The notes under the pieces were generated by a model. It was not told the origin of the DNA, made no database searches, and worked only from the letters and a program-made list of their open reading frames with translations. A program made the translations under genes and the position numbers. 64,000 nt of DNA from Chrysomallon squamiferum (lineage: Eukaryota; Mollusca; Gastropoda; Neomphalida; Peltospiridae). The stretch spans positions 38,479,751 to 38,543,750 of the forward strand of contig CM022670.1 of NCBI GenBank assembly GCA_012295275.1, in the 5' to 3' direction. Within the stretch, counting starts at the first letter, position 1. Each line of letters begins with the position of its first letter. Positions 1-12,564 of this stretch are shown here, one piece after another.

Positions 1-479
1 GGCTTAAAAACAATTAAGTGAAGCTCTAGGATTGTATTTCAGAACTAAACACACATCATCTGAAATTTCCCATCATCCAAATTAATACATATGTTCTGGG
101 AATACATAAACTTTAATTTTTTAAATGTTAAAAAAGAAACTTGGACAAAAACTGAAGCCATTTATATGAATTCTTTAAGTAAGCCTTTCTGTACATATCC
201 AAACACGACTATCACAAATGTACATATACTTCATCTCTGTGAAGGCCAATGTGACCATAAATACTATGCATGGCCATTTACATGCTGTATCTTTATTTAT
301 GCCTAGTTATTCATAAAAAAAATTATAATTAAAAAAATACAGGCATGTCATCATGATACATGATGAAGACTGATAAAGTAACTTTCCACAGATACAAATG
401 GTTCAGATCAAGTATTATTAATTTGAGCAGGCTTGTCTGAAAATGTGAATTTATTGAGTATTAAATTAAATTTAAATGG

Positions 480-815
480 ACAGGCAAAAGGGAGCTGACG
501 GCCAATTCATGTGGCCAGTTTTAAGTAACTGCCGACACAATTGCAAGTATGTGAATTTACAGATCAGTGCTTGAAGGGAGCCATCTTGAATCTCTGTTCA
601 GTGTTCAATGTTAAGTCATGTATTGATTTGAGAACAATGGCCAGAGCCCAACAGACCGTGACTGGTTGTTATGGTCATACTTTGTCTTCAGATGTCCTGT
701 GTTCTCAGCAGCGGCCATCACCACGCGAGAACACTGGATCTGCTGGTCGGTCAGCCGTGACTGACCAGATGTCTGTCCACCTGGCACATTGCTGTGTTTA
801 ACCACTGCAGTATGA
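480..815. other. Mixed-composition island, candidate regulatory element
   Basis: About 330 bp with balanced base use in otherwise AT-rich intron. It holds a short interrupted palindrome at 500-516 (GGCCA, 7-nt spacer, TGGCC) and an 11-bp stem hairpin at 743-768. Both strands stay open here, but no known protein is recognisable. A conserved intronic enhancer or an unannotated exon are both possible; nothing in the sequence alone decides. Confidence 0.3.
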
Positions 816-2073
816 CCCTGGTCCTTTTTTTTTTTCATGGGGCTATTGTACTCCCATCAAGTTCTTGATGTGCTTGTGTCTGAAGTACTAGTGATTTCAA
901 AACACATAGCTTTGTCAGACCGTTTTAGACTTAATGTTTTTTTTTTCTTTCTTTCTTTCTTTTCTTTCTTGTTTTTTTTTAATTTTTTATAATTGGTCCT
1001 TTATGAATTAATTTTTGTTAAAGTTTATATTAATTTTATTTATTTTATTTGAGTTACTTTTATTTCAAGAAAACCATAATGAATTATTTATAATAACATT
1101 TAGGCATATATATATATATTGGTATGCCTTAATTTTATTTCATTTTCGTGCAAGTAACTTCTATTATCCCAATTTATAAAAATATTTTGCGAAAGCCAAG
1201 GTGTTACTAATAAAAATTAAAAAAAAGTCCAGAAAATATTGAAAATGTAATAATTCCTCTGTCTTTTTAAGATGTGATTTGTTTCATAATGTGTAGAAAT
1301 TAGTCTTGTAAACTTTTGTAACTCAATATGCAGCTGTTACTGTCTGATTCAGCTTTTCCTCATTGTTTTCACATCACCACACAGATGAGAAAGTAGATAG
1401 ATATAAAATATACACACACACACAAAGTGTCTTACTCTCTTTTGTTAACCGAGTTTTTGGGTTAACAGCAAAAAAATTGTCAAAATGTTTACGGTAAATC
1501 ATTGTTTGTACCATCATTTTTTTAAATAATGTATATATTGTTTAACTATCATTAGTTATTTTTTTTATATCTAAGACTGTAAACCATTTTAAACTTTTTT
1601 TTTTAGTATAATAGAATAATAGACTCTAAGACTGTACTAATACATATTATACATTATTTCCCAAACAACAAAATATATAAATAAAGTATCAGTAAATTAC
1701 TGCTTGTGTTAGACAATTTTTACATTACACTTTTTCTTACCTTCTTGGTTTTTATTCAGTCATTTCATTGCCTTGAGCATTTTCGAACAATAAAAATGAA
1801 AACACAAACTTAAAGCCTACAAAAAAAATTGTTCCAGTGACATTGTAAAAGAGCATCTGATTGATATGTACAGTGTCAGTAGTTTACTTGTTGTAAAGCG
1901 TATCATCTAACAGTTGACATTAATAATTGTATAGATAAAAATAAATAATAATAATTAGTGGTTTTTAAGCATATCACCACCATCTGTAGCTACAAGAAAG
2001 TATGTGTAATTTCAATCATTTTTTATTTATTTTATTTATTTCAAAAATAATGTCAAGTATGAATACACCATCA

Positions 2074-2076
<3 letters not shown>

Positions 2077-2103
<27 letters not shown>
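2077..2103. repeat. (CTA)n trinucleotide microsatellite
   Basis: About nine uninterrupted CTA units, preceded by imperfect TCACTACCAC units. Confidence 0.9.
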
Positions 2104-2104
<1 letters not shown>

Positions 2105-2269
2105 ATTTGCTACTACTATATTATAATGATATATAATGAATGAATAAATTCAACTTAATTTTCTCTTTCTTTTTTTTTAAATTATTAACTCTTCATTGGA
2201 GTACTTGAAATAAAAAAGATAATAATAATAATAAAAAATAATAGTAATAATAAAAAAAATTAGGTATCT

Positions 2270-2620
2270 AACAAAAGCCAGTACAACATAGGCTTGGACA
2301 ACAAGAGTCTATTTGAAAATGTACTGGGAAATTTTCTATTGTCATGGCAACCTGACTCCCCTCAAAAATAGACTGATCTTCTTCAGTTGATGACTATTTT
2401 CTTGTGAAGACCAGTTGGGCCAGATAGAGAACAGTCATTGCTATGGTAACAAAAATACTGATCAAATCAGAACCATTTACACACACAACCAAACCATAGC
2501 AATATGTAGAACCATATGTTTAATTAAGTTTTCAAAATTTGCATGCCATGAGGTACCGTTGAAATGATACCCACCCCAATGGAAACCGCAGACAATTAAA
2601 AAAGAATGCTCGTACTAAGC
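2270..2620. other. Mixed-composition island with two RFX X-box-like sites
   Basis: The block contains ATTGTCATGGCAAC (about 2338-2351) and ATTGCTATGGTAAC (about 2437-2450). Both fit the RFX X-box pattern RYYNYY-N2-RRNRAC with the AT spacer. A partial third copy, AACCATAGCAAT, follows near 2495. The loose consensus is common by chance; the close pairing of two good copies is the reason to record it. Confidence 0.3.
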
Positions 2621-3356
2621 TGATATTTTAAATGTTTTATTGATTTTTGTTCTTATTTTTTATTTTATTTTTTTTAAGTAGAATGAAAAAAGTTGATACA
2701 CTTAAATTAAAGAAATAAAGAAAGAATAAAAGAAATAAAAATAATAAAAATTATATACTGTATTTTCACTATCATAAGAACTTAATGAACATGAAGTGAA
2801 AAGTATGTGTTGCATTTAAACACATTTTAATGATAAACAAAGATAGATTAAAAGAAAAATGAAACCAAAATCCCAAATAATAATAATAATAATAAATATA
2901 AATTCCTATTTTTCTAATAACCAAATGCATAACTAAAACTGCCTGTTGTGTTTGTATTGTGTATTAATGTTGTTCGTTCCATATTTTTATATCTTACAGT
3001 GAAAATTGTATTTAAAAAAAAAAAATGTCCTGGGGTCATTTTTCTATCTTGGTTACTAAACAGTATTCTAAAATTAATCTAAATGATTTAGAATAAGTCT
3101 TCTAAAGGAAGATCCATTTTACTTCCTAATGATGTTATTTTTAACACACAATATATTCACATCCTTTTGTAATAATATGTGAAAAATTAACAGAAACTAA
3201 AAAGCCCCTCAGTAATCATTATTTGAAAATTCAAGAATGCTGTGATGGCTGTCCCTACCATATGAATGTGTAGGCCTTGTTAAGACAAATGAATAATACA
3301 CAAAACAGATAGTATGTGCTCTCCTAACTGAGGTAAAAAAGAAATATGTGTGCGTG

Positions 3357-3420
3357 TGTGTGTATATATATATATATATTTAAGTTAGTACATAGATTGC
3401 TGGATATATATATATATATT
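3357..3420. repeat. Compound (TG)n(TA)n microsatellite
   Basis: A short TG run passes into TATATA, with a second TATATA tract about 40 bases downstream. Confidence 0.8.
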
Positions 3421-3560
3421 CTGTTTCTTGTTAAATATTGTTTCATTTTCTTTATTCATTAATTTATTCATTGGTCATTTGTGTTAATATCATGTATAAA
3501 TAATTCAAATTTAATTTTAAAATTTTATTTTAAAACAAATTTGTTTGTTTCTCTTTTCAG

Positions 3561-3602
3561 GGTTTTGTAAATTCTGGTTACAGTGTAAATGGTATAGGCC
3601 CG
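3561..3602 (+). CDS. Ssdp: Ssdp exon (42 nt, phase 0 to phase 0)
   Basis: Translates as GFVNSGYSVNGIGP. The acceptor is strong (TTTGTTTGTTTCTCTTTTCAG) and the donor is the consensus CCG|GTAAGT. Length is exactly 14 codons, and the frame joins directly to the next exon, giving GIGP-NAAAPSP. In the SSBP family this position follows the end of the LUFS/LisH-containing region and precedes the AAAPSP motif. From memory, insect Ssdp carries a similar GFVxSGYGVNGI segment that vertebrate SSBPs lack; that should be checked by alignment. The flanking introns are more than 3.5 kb and 22.6 kb, so this is an isolated small exon. A second frame is also open across 42 nt, but only this one matches the phase of the next exon. 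Confidence 0.8.
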
Positions 3603-3637
3603 GTAAGTACCTTTTATTTTTATTCTTTATTTAGAAT

Positions 3638-3790
3638 TATTATTATTATTATTATTACAATTAACACAGCTTTTAATTGTATTCATAACGGTAACAACAA
3701 ATGTTCACCACATGGGACATTATCAAAAAACACAACAGTCCAGATATGTGAATATTACAAATATAATAATAATAATAATAATAATAATAC
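3638..3790. repeat. (ATT)n and (AAT)n trinucleotide tracts
   Basis: An ATT tract at about 3638-3656 and an AAT tract at about 3762-3788, just downstream of the 42-nt exon. Confidence 0.8.
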
Positions 3791-4102
3791 ATGTAAAGAT
3801 TTCCTGCAACTTGTTTTGTTTCTTGTTTTTCATATTAATTGATACAGATTGCGACTCCACTCTGAAATGCATCTATTGTTTGTAAGACTGCATTGCTCAA
3901 GTTGTACTATTAATTTTCCTAAGAAAAATTTCACCGTGAAGAAAAATTATGTGCAGCAACAATGGTTGTTTGTAATAATTCTTAGGTGTTGAATTTCAAT
4001 TCTGTGAATGGTGAACAGTCATTAGCACCTGCTGATTTTGTTGCTGAGAGTGAAAAAAAAAATGAAAATAACAGAATGTTAATTAATGTGTATAAGTTTG
4101 GG

Positions 4103-4304
4103 GTGGGGTTGACCCGCACATAAATCTTGAGATGGAGTAAAACTGGATGTGAATTTGTGGTTGGGGTAAAACTGAATGTAAATTTGTATGTGCGATAAAA
4201 CTGGATAAAATTCTATGGATGGGGTAAAACCAGATTTAAATTTGTGGATGGGGTAAAACCAGATTTAAATTTGTGGATGGAGTAAAACGGGATGTAAATT
4301 TATG
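4103..4304. repeat. 29-bp minisatellite, about seven units
   Basis: Six clear 29-bp units run from 4131 to 4304, preceded by a decayed unit from about 4103. The core of each is GATGGGGTAAAACTGGAT followed by GTAAATTTGTG. Units 4 and 5 (4218-4275) are identical, so the array expanded recently. Not found elsewhere in the window. Confidence 0.9.
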
Positions 4305-4992
4305 CTTGGGTTAAGACAAAACAAGCAAGTATAATACAAACTGAGAAATAAATAATTTCTAAAAAAAAACAAAAAAAACAAAAAAAAAACACCAACAAAC
4401 ATTGTTATTAATTACATTTTATTGTGAGTGACTGTTCCAGAGAAAAAAAATTATCAATCATAAAAAAAATGTTTCTTTTTATTAATTATTAGGGATGACT
4501 GTAAAGAGACTTGAGTCTGCAATCAAATACATTATCATAGATTTAAACCATTTGACAATTTAGAGATGTTTTAGTATTACAACATGGAATATTTATGAGC
4601 AACCTGGATACATATTAATGGTTGTGAAACCTAGCATAAAAACGTCCATAATCAGGATCAAAATGTACATCTTGCTGCAGTAAACTAATAAATGTGTTAA
4701 ATTCAGAATCAGCATTTCTAAAATTTTAATTGCAAAATATTAAACATATTACATAGTTGACATTTTCAGCAGTTGTTAATAATATTTATAAAAATTTCCA
4801 CAGACATAGATTTTAGGTTCGTGGCATCAAATTTATCAAATTTCATTTTGTACATGTCGTTTGTCAGTCTTTGCATTGTTCATTAAAACGGGGAATAATT
4901 AATTAAAAAAATAAATGTATGTTGTGTATTAAATGTATGTGTATGTATGTATACAAAAACAAACATACATACATATATTGATACATAAATAC

Positions 4993-5043
4993 ATTCACAC
5001 ACACACACACACATATATATACAAATATTTACATACATAAACA

Positions 5044-5094
<51 letters not shown>
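4993..5094. repeat. (CA)n microsatellite, compound with TA
   Basis: Two CA runs (about 4996-5012 and 5047-5093) separated by ACATATAT and ACATACATAA units. The Cys/Val-repeat open frame on the minus strand is a translation of this array, not a gene. Confidence 0.95.
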
Positions 5095-5096
<2 letters not shown>

Positions 5097-5519
5097 TTTT
5101 TTTAATAGTATTAAAGTTGAGAGTTGTAAACCAATAGACATCTATCATGTAGTGATTACCAATGATTCTGTTCTATAAGAATTAGCCATTAACTTCACAT
5201 TTCTCCAGTGCTGAAGTTGAAACAAAAACCCAGAAAAATGAAACTGATGTATGAAACATGCAACTGTTAATCATTTTTGAAACAGATCATCATGAACATC
5301 TGTTTTATGCTGTTTCTCAAATGAATTTTTCTTCTGATTTTATAGAGAAATGGTTTTTTTTAATTTATTTATTAAAAAATTCATTAAAAATTAAAAATTT
5401 ATTTTCTTAAGGTTATCGAAACTGTGTTATATGGATTTTAGTTATCTTATGTTATGTTAAAGAGAATCTTTGTAACACAATCATGGCAAAAAAAAGAAGA
5501 ATTATGTTCAGAGTGATGG

Positions 5520-5892
5520 TTTTATCCACTTTAAATGGTTCGCTGTTTAAATTACACCCTTTTGTTACATTATAATGTTCATAGCTGTGCAGTAGAGGCT
5601 GCCCACTTTAAACAGTTGGCTGTTGAGCACAGGTTGTAAAGAGTTTGCTGGTGTTAACAAGATATCTAATAGAAGATATTGTGTCCATTCTGGCCTTAAA
5701 GATAAAAAATTTTAACTGTTTGCTGTTAAAATACTGTTTAATATGTTCTGTATGCTGGAGTCTCTGTCCATTTTAAACGGGTGGCTGTTAAAGACAGGTT
5801 ATAAAGTATTTGTGTGCTGTATAAACTTCTGTAGTGAAATCTGTGTCCACTTTAAGCAGTTGGCAGCCGAAGACAGGTTATTAGTTTTATTA
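5520..5892. repeat. Degenerate ~80-bp tandem repeat, about five units
   Basis: Units begin with GTCCACTTTAAACAGTTGGC or variants near 5524, 5601, 5683, 5766 and 5844, about 77-85 bp apart. The better copies continue CTGTTAAAGACAGGTTATAAAG. Units 2, 4 and 5 are the most alike. Confidence 0.75.
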
Positions 5893-6109
5893 AAATAAGT
5901 TTAATAATCTGTGGAGCAGAGTTTTGTAATTTGAGCTGGCTTGTAATGGAAGTGCTGGTTTCAGGTGTGTTTATTAAATGTTGTCATATGTTCTGAATTA
6001 CTCAGTTATGTACATACTTGCATACAGCACTAGCGAAACATATTTCTGTGTATTGCACTGTACACTGACAATACTGTGGCAACAGGTGATAATCCATTAA
6101 CCAGCAGTC

Positions 6110-6284
6110 TCTTTTTTTTTTTTTTTTTAAATAAACTTGTGGGGTTTCTTTAGTGTATTTTTATTTTATTTTATTATTATTATTATTTTTTTTCATATTT
6201 ATGTAACTGTTTTATAAAAATAATTTCTGTTTAATTATAACTGGGACATGCTCTAATTAAACATTTAAATTAACACCAAAATAA

Positions 6285-6315
<31 letters not shown>

Positions 6316-6430
6316 GGAAATAATCAAATTACTGTTGTGAGAGAGAGGGAGACTGAGTATTCAAAAAAAAAAAAAAAAAAAAATTAAACTTTAAAAAACT
6401 GAATAATAATAATAATAATAATGTTGAGAA
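6110..6430. repeat. Poly-T, poly-A and (AAT)n tracts
   Basis: Homopolymer runs near 6111-6128, 6285-6311 and 6365-6382, with an AAT run near 6404-6422. Confidence 0.85.
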
Positions 6431-6914
6431 GAGAGAGAAGGGATGGTGCATTATTAATGAACTTAAAACATTCTGCATTCAACACACAGAGCTTGCATAT
6501 CAATATAAGTTTCTAACATATTTTTTTTCACATTGCCTGTAAAATCTTTACCCCCCCCCCAGACACACACACACAGACAAACATACGCACATCGGCATAC
6601 ACATTTTCTTTTACATCTAAACACTTGTACACGTTGAGAAAAGGGGGAAAAACATCTCATTGATTTGCTCAGTGATTTTATTTTTTTATTTTTTTTATCT
6701 TAGAAAGCCAGAACTAATGATGTGAAACATTTCAGATATGACAAGGAGAAAGAGTTGGGAACATTTTAAAAAAATTGTAAAGCTTTCCTCCTACACAATC
6801 TGAGTATCTGTAGAACATTTCAGTGAACTTCTTTCATCACTCATTGTAGCTGAGTAATATTTATTTTGTGTATAAACTGTACGATTTTAACATACTAAGT
6901 GGACAAACAGTTAT

Positions 6915-6995
6915 ATCTGTCTATCTATTTATCTAGTCATCTGTATATCTTTATCTATCTAATTATCTATCTGTGTATGTATGCATGTATGTAAA
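6915..6995. repeat. Degenerate (TCTA)n/(TGTA)n microsatellite
   Basis: Imperfect ATCT and TATC units grade into TATG and TGTA units. Confidence 0.75.
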
Positions 6996-9900
6996 TATCT
7001 GGGTGTGTGCACACATCTTTTCAACTATAAATCTTAATATTACTATTACTGTAATTATTAAAGACCAGCAATATTTCTTTTTTACTTTCTTGCTATTGTT
7101 TTAACACTTTTGAGGCTTAATTTCTTTTATTAATGTAAGAGTTCTGTATATGGGTTTACTTCTTGTAAAGTAATAATGAAATTTTTTTAAATTGGTTTGC
7201 TTCTATATTTTCCATTTGAATTTAAAAATTTGATTTCAGATGACCACTATTTTTCATGAAATAAACTTATATTAAATGTTATCTGTATTCAAGGATACAT
7301 CTGGTACAACTAAAATATATTTTAAAATATAAAAATTTATACATTAGGTTGTAGTCTAAAATCTTGGAAGTACTTTTTTTTTTTTTTTTTAAAAAGAATT
7401 TAATTATTTAAAATGTCTAATAAAAAGGAAATGAAAAATAGACAAAATTGGCATTTTTAAAAGCTACTCAATTAAATTTTACAGAAATGAAGCCAAATGA
7501 ACTCTGGGTTATTTCTAACAAAGGGAATCAATTAAACTAGTATTAATAGATAATAAGAACTGTGACAAAATTTTTTTTACTTTTAAATTGTTGATACAAA
7601 TAGATACACTGTATATATATGCTTTAATTATATTAATTACAGTTTTCCAAATAAACTTTCAAAAAAATGCATCAGTATTGTTCTACGTATTTATTTCAAA
7701 TACATACACTGCTTTATACATAGGTTAATAAAAAGTGTTAAAAGTACTTTAAACCACAATGAGAAACTTTACCAGCCATTTAAAAATATGTCAGCAATAA
7801 AGTAGTTTTTTTTGTTTTTCTATATTTATTTATTTATTTATTTATTTACACTGCAGATTATACTTGTTAAAAAGGCAAATAGCAAAATATTTTATCTTTA
7901 TAAGCCTACTCATTGGTGTTACTCACCTGTTTTTGTAGAATATTGATGGAAAAATCAATTATAGCTATTTTTACTATGTACAATAGGACAAAATATGTAG
8001 GCTTTTGGTTTGTGGGGTTGTTGTTTTTTTTAAAAAAATTTTTGCTTCTTTCAATATAGACGTATCACTTTTGAAAGTTATATTTATTGGAACATAATAT
8101 AGAGAATAATAATTAATGGCAGGACAAGAGACAAATGAAACAATATAGTTTGGTAAAGCTGTATGGGGTAGAAAAATAAATAAAAATAGAATTTGTATAT
8201 CAAGCTGATGGTAGATCATCCTACCAATAGAGTTCTTAGTTATCTGAGAGGTGAGACAAATGAATGTTCAGGTGAAAACTTATCATGTTTTACTTCTAAA
8301 ATGGGATAAAATATGCATATTTTAATACTGAGCTGTTATTTGATTTCAGTCAGGTGATATATGAATACTGTTTAGTACATTTTTTTTTTTTTTTTAATGT
8401 TATGCAGTATTGTATTATAGGGTTTAGGTTAACTCAGACCTCATAGTACAAAGCTAAAGACTTAACATGTGGATAAATATAGATTTTCATGAAATAAAAT
8501 TATTGTAACATCAAGTTTTAAAGCAAACTTCCAGTTAAGTTGCACATTAGTCAGAATTTAAGTGTTGATGGAATTAAAGAACCGAGAACAAGCCATGTTT
8601 CAAGGATATTTGGTAATTCAGTATCATGAATATCATTTTTGCTTATTTACTGTGTTGGGGTTTCGTCTTGTTTTTGAAATAATAAATTAGGTTTTTGCTA
8701 AACTGTATTTTTCTCCCTTTTTTTTTCTTTCTTTTTTTCCCCCTTTTTTTATCTTTTTAAAAAAAAAATTAGATTATTTTGTTTTGAATTTCATATACGT
8801 ATTTAGATATTTCAAAACTATTTAGTTCCAGTATTTTTGCTCTTGGTTTGAATTTTTTTGTGAAATCTTTTATTGAATATGTGCATATTATGAGAAATAT
8901 GGTTTATTTTAAATGTTGTGTTACTTAAAGTGCAGAATATTAATTTTCATTCAGTTTTATTTGCAGTCTTCTAAATAATACATTCCATTGAAACTTTCAA
9001 AATCTTGTTTCTGTATCAAATATACTGGGATTTTAGATAAAGCCAGTAATTCTGTTACATTTTCACATTCTTTTAAAGAATTTTTTTTTTTCTTTTCAAA
9101 AGTTCACCTTCTCAGAGTTTGAAATAATTTTACAAGTTATTGTTGAAAATAATAATAATAATCATAGTTCAGACTTTATAGATGAGTCTATTTATTTTTC
9201 AATAAATACTTGGAAATTATTTAGCAGAAGGCACTGTTCATTAATTCTTTCATTTATTTTATTTCGTTTATTTTATCTTTTAAAAAAAAAAAAAAAGAAA
9301 TGTCTAGGATAACCAATATATGTATTTATATATTGTTGATGTTATTGTAATATTGTCACTTGGAAATGTTTTTGTTTATACATTGTTTTTCATTGTTGGC
9401 ATTTTTTATTTTGGTTTTAAGCTGCCCTAGAATTTACAATGATACCAAATCACGGTGTCTAAAAATAAAATATCTGAATTGTGTGTTGTGGTGTGTATAC
9501 TACAGTTAGCACAAATAAAACTGAACTTTCTCAGACTTTCCTTGTCTTCAGCAAACTACCTAAAACAGTTTTAAAAACAAATAAATATTATACAGAAATT
9601 AAAACTAAGTTTTCTACTATTTATTTATTTAGATATTTGAAAAAAATGAATTGTTAATCCGAGATTGAATTGTTTGGACTGGTTTTTCTCCTTGTGGTTT
9701 CTACACTTAGTACGGTGTCTGGTTGCACATGGAATAATTGTACACTCCTATATTCAGAGTTTGCGAGTTGAGGTCAGAGTTGTAGGGGTTGTCTCAAAAC
9801 AGCAAACGTTGGACTCGTGCCCAAAATGATTATAAAACATTTTCTCTTTCACTTACAGCTGGTATATCTTTGTATTCACTTCTTATGTAATACAAGCAGT

Positions 9901-10589
9901 ATTTCATTATCTTATACAATAAATATAACTTAACTGAGGTGTCTTGTTAAATGTGTGTTTACTTGGTTACTCATATTTCTGATTGGTTCCTCCTGAAATT
10001 TGGAACTGATATAGGATGGTCTAAATTGAAACAAAATTAGATTAGTGTCATTTCATGTATATAACATTATTATTATTATATACTGTTTTATTAATGATAA
10101 AAACAGAAAGTTGAATATATCAATATCTGCTAAGCATTATTCTTAGCAGTACATTAAACACCATCAGAATAAATTTCTGACTGTTCTTTGCAAAAGCAAA
10201 CTTTGCATCCTTTATGAAAATAGTTCCATACTGTTTGTTGCTTTCATATTTAATTATGTAAAACTTAAAAAAATAAATTTCCTCTGAAATGAACGGTTAT
10301 TTACTATTTAGTTGTCATCATTTTACAACTTTGTGAAATCAGATGATTTAACGCAAATTTGATTGGCAGTACAATTAGAACTGTGGTGAATGAAACAGTA
10401 ACATTTGTTACTCTGCATAAATTTAAAGTAACAAAACAAAAAAAAAAAAACAGAAAAATAATAATATTGGTTTTGACATTACTGCAGTATGCAATATAAA
10501 ATATGAAGGAGTTAAGAAACCAATATGTGGTGTCTCATATGGTGATTTGCTTTTCTGGTTTTTGAGAAGAAAAAAAAGGAAAATAGATA

Positions 10590-10660
10590 CAAATATATAT
10601 GTGTGTGTGTGTGTGACCATAATGGAGTATCTGTTTATTTATTTATTTATTTATTTGTTA
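10590..10660. repeat. (TG)n and (TTTA)n microsatellites
   Basis: A short TG run at about 10600-10614, then a TTTA run at about 10632-10657. Confidence 0.85.
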
Positions 10661-11644
10661 GAAAGTAACCTGTGTCATCATGTTGGTCACTATGGTTACA
10701 TTCAAGATGGCTGTCAGTGTTATTAAATCTAAATTTCAAAACTGTCTAAAAAACAAAAGTAATTCATAAAAAATATTTAAACTAGTAATTCTTCTACAAG
10801 TTCTTTAACACAAAGATGATAATGTGAACATCTTGGACAATTTTTGTACCTGATAAATCTCTCATGGCAGCTGTTTTTATCATGCTGTCAGCTCCATAAC
10901 CATTTTTTAAAAAGACATTTAATATTTTTAGACAAATAGTATCAGACTGTGAAGCCTGCAGACTGCATAATTGTGGTTATGTCAACCCCTGATACAAAAC
11001 ACAACAGCAGTGAAAGTACATACATTAGTATTTTTACTATGTGCAGTTTTTAAAATTAAAATTTAAAAAAATATCTGAATATTATGTAGCAGTAAATTCT
11101 AATAATAAAAAAATAAAAAAATGGGTTAAGAAATTTAAGTAAAATAAATGTTCTTTAAAAAAAAAAAAAAGATGATTGACTTTATCAAAGTACATCCTTC
11201 TACAATGCAACCATTAGAATTTTTCACATTCTAACCTTTATATTTCATGAGTATGTAGTCAAAGATTATGTAGCTGACAGACTTCTGTATGTAACTACCA
11301 GTAAGCAAGGAAAACCTGTGAAAAGCACATGTTTTACATCTAATAATTATCAAAATGTCATTAAGTTTATTATGAGCCACCCTAAAAAATGTGTGTATTA
11401 GTGTGTGAACATTTTTTATGTATGTATGCATCTTGCACTTAACAAGTGTCAAAATCAAAGTGTTCATAGCTGTCTTTAAACAGATACACTATTAAAGTAC
11501 AAGCACCTTGGTCTTCTGCCTTTATTTTAAAAAAAAAAAAAAAAAAAGAAAGAAAGAAAAGAAATTTAAAAATTATAAAAGTCCATCAGGTTTTTTGATG
11601 CTGAAAATTATATTTGAAATAAAATAAAACATATAAAAGCTTGT

Positions 11645-11691
<47 letters not shown>
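11645..11691. repeat. (CA)n microsatellite
   Basis: About 23 uninterrupted CA dinucleotides. Confidence 0.95.
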
Positions 11692-11693
<2 letters not shown>

Positions 11694-12526
11694 TTATTAA
11701 AAGGTTTTTTAAAAGGTTTTTATCTGGATCAAATTTTGCTCCTAGCTTTGAGACAGAAACTAGTGAACCATGAATTAACTAGCATACCTGTAGATACATA
11801 CACTTGCAGTGACTAGGCAGGATTAGTGTTTTGTCTAATTTTAAAAAAACCCTGTAAATAGTTCACTTAAAACCTGTTAATTAAAGATACATCAATGAAC
11901 ATAATAATAATAATTTAATTTAAATTTCAAATTTTTTATTTTATTTTTTTTTATTGTTTTAGACAATATTTCACTTGTTTTCAATATTGTTTACTACAAT
12001 GGTGAAATAAATTATGTACACATTATTGACACTTTTGACACAAACCCTGGCTGACAGTGTTGGCTGTTTGAAGTCACCCAGGTCAGAAAGAGAAAACAAG
12101 CTGAGTCTATTGTCTAAGTAGAGGGGTGATTCAGGTGTGAATTTTGCATGGGAAGAGTTCATTATTTTAATGTGGAGAAATTATTCTACTTCACCTGCCA
12201 AGATCTGCAGTAAACTTGTATCATAACATCAGTGTTTCAGAGTTTTAAAATAAAACTTGGTTAATACCATTGTTATGTAATAATTGTGGTGTTGATACAG
12301 CATAAATATTGTATACATAATCATGTAATATGCATTTATTATTTTCTGTTAAAGCTAGGTATTTATTTATTTTATTTTTTTATTTTGAAGAAGTTGTTTA
12401 GAATTTCTTTCACCATTGTAACCAGCATATTACTATTTTCATTTAGTTTCATATTTATGATACTTAGAATTAAAGACAAAATCTTTTTACTTCAAAATTT
12501 GTTTTTTTACCACCACCATTTTTCTA

Positions 12527-12529
<3 letters not shown>

Positions 12530-12563
<34 letters not shown>

Positions 12564-12564
12564 G
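12530..12564. repeat. (TTA)n trinucleotide microsatellite
   Basis: About eleven TTA units. The poly-leucine open frame that crosses it is a repeat translation. Confidence 0.9.

Larger units (their letters stand above)
1..3560 (+). other. Intron (3' part) upstream of the first visible Ssdp exon
   Basis: AT-rich non-coding sequence ending in the polypyrimidine tract and AG at 3559-3560. It contains a mixed-composition island at 480-815, a second one at 2270-2620, a (CTA)n run near 2077-2103, small (AAT)n and (TA)n tracts and many poly-A/T runs. Open frames at 91-306, 541-801 and 611-838 (minus) show no recognisable protein and are treated as chance. Confidence 0.75.

Noticed and set aside
880-905. 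Resemblance of TACTAGTGATTTCAAAAC to the miR-7 mature sequence
   Set aside because: Only about 11 bases agree, the seed is broken, and the flanks do not fold into a hairpin.
4883-5092. Cys/Val-rich minus-strand frame resembling a small secreted Cys-rich peptide
   Set aside because: It is a translation of a (CA)n microsatellite; the cysteines have dinucleotide periodicity.
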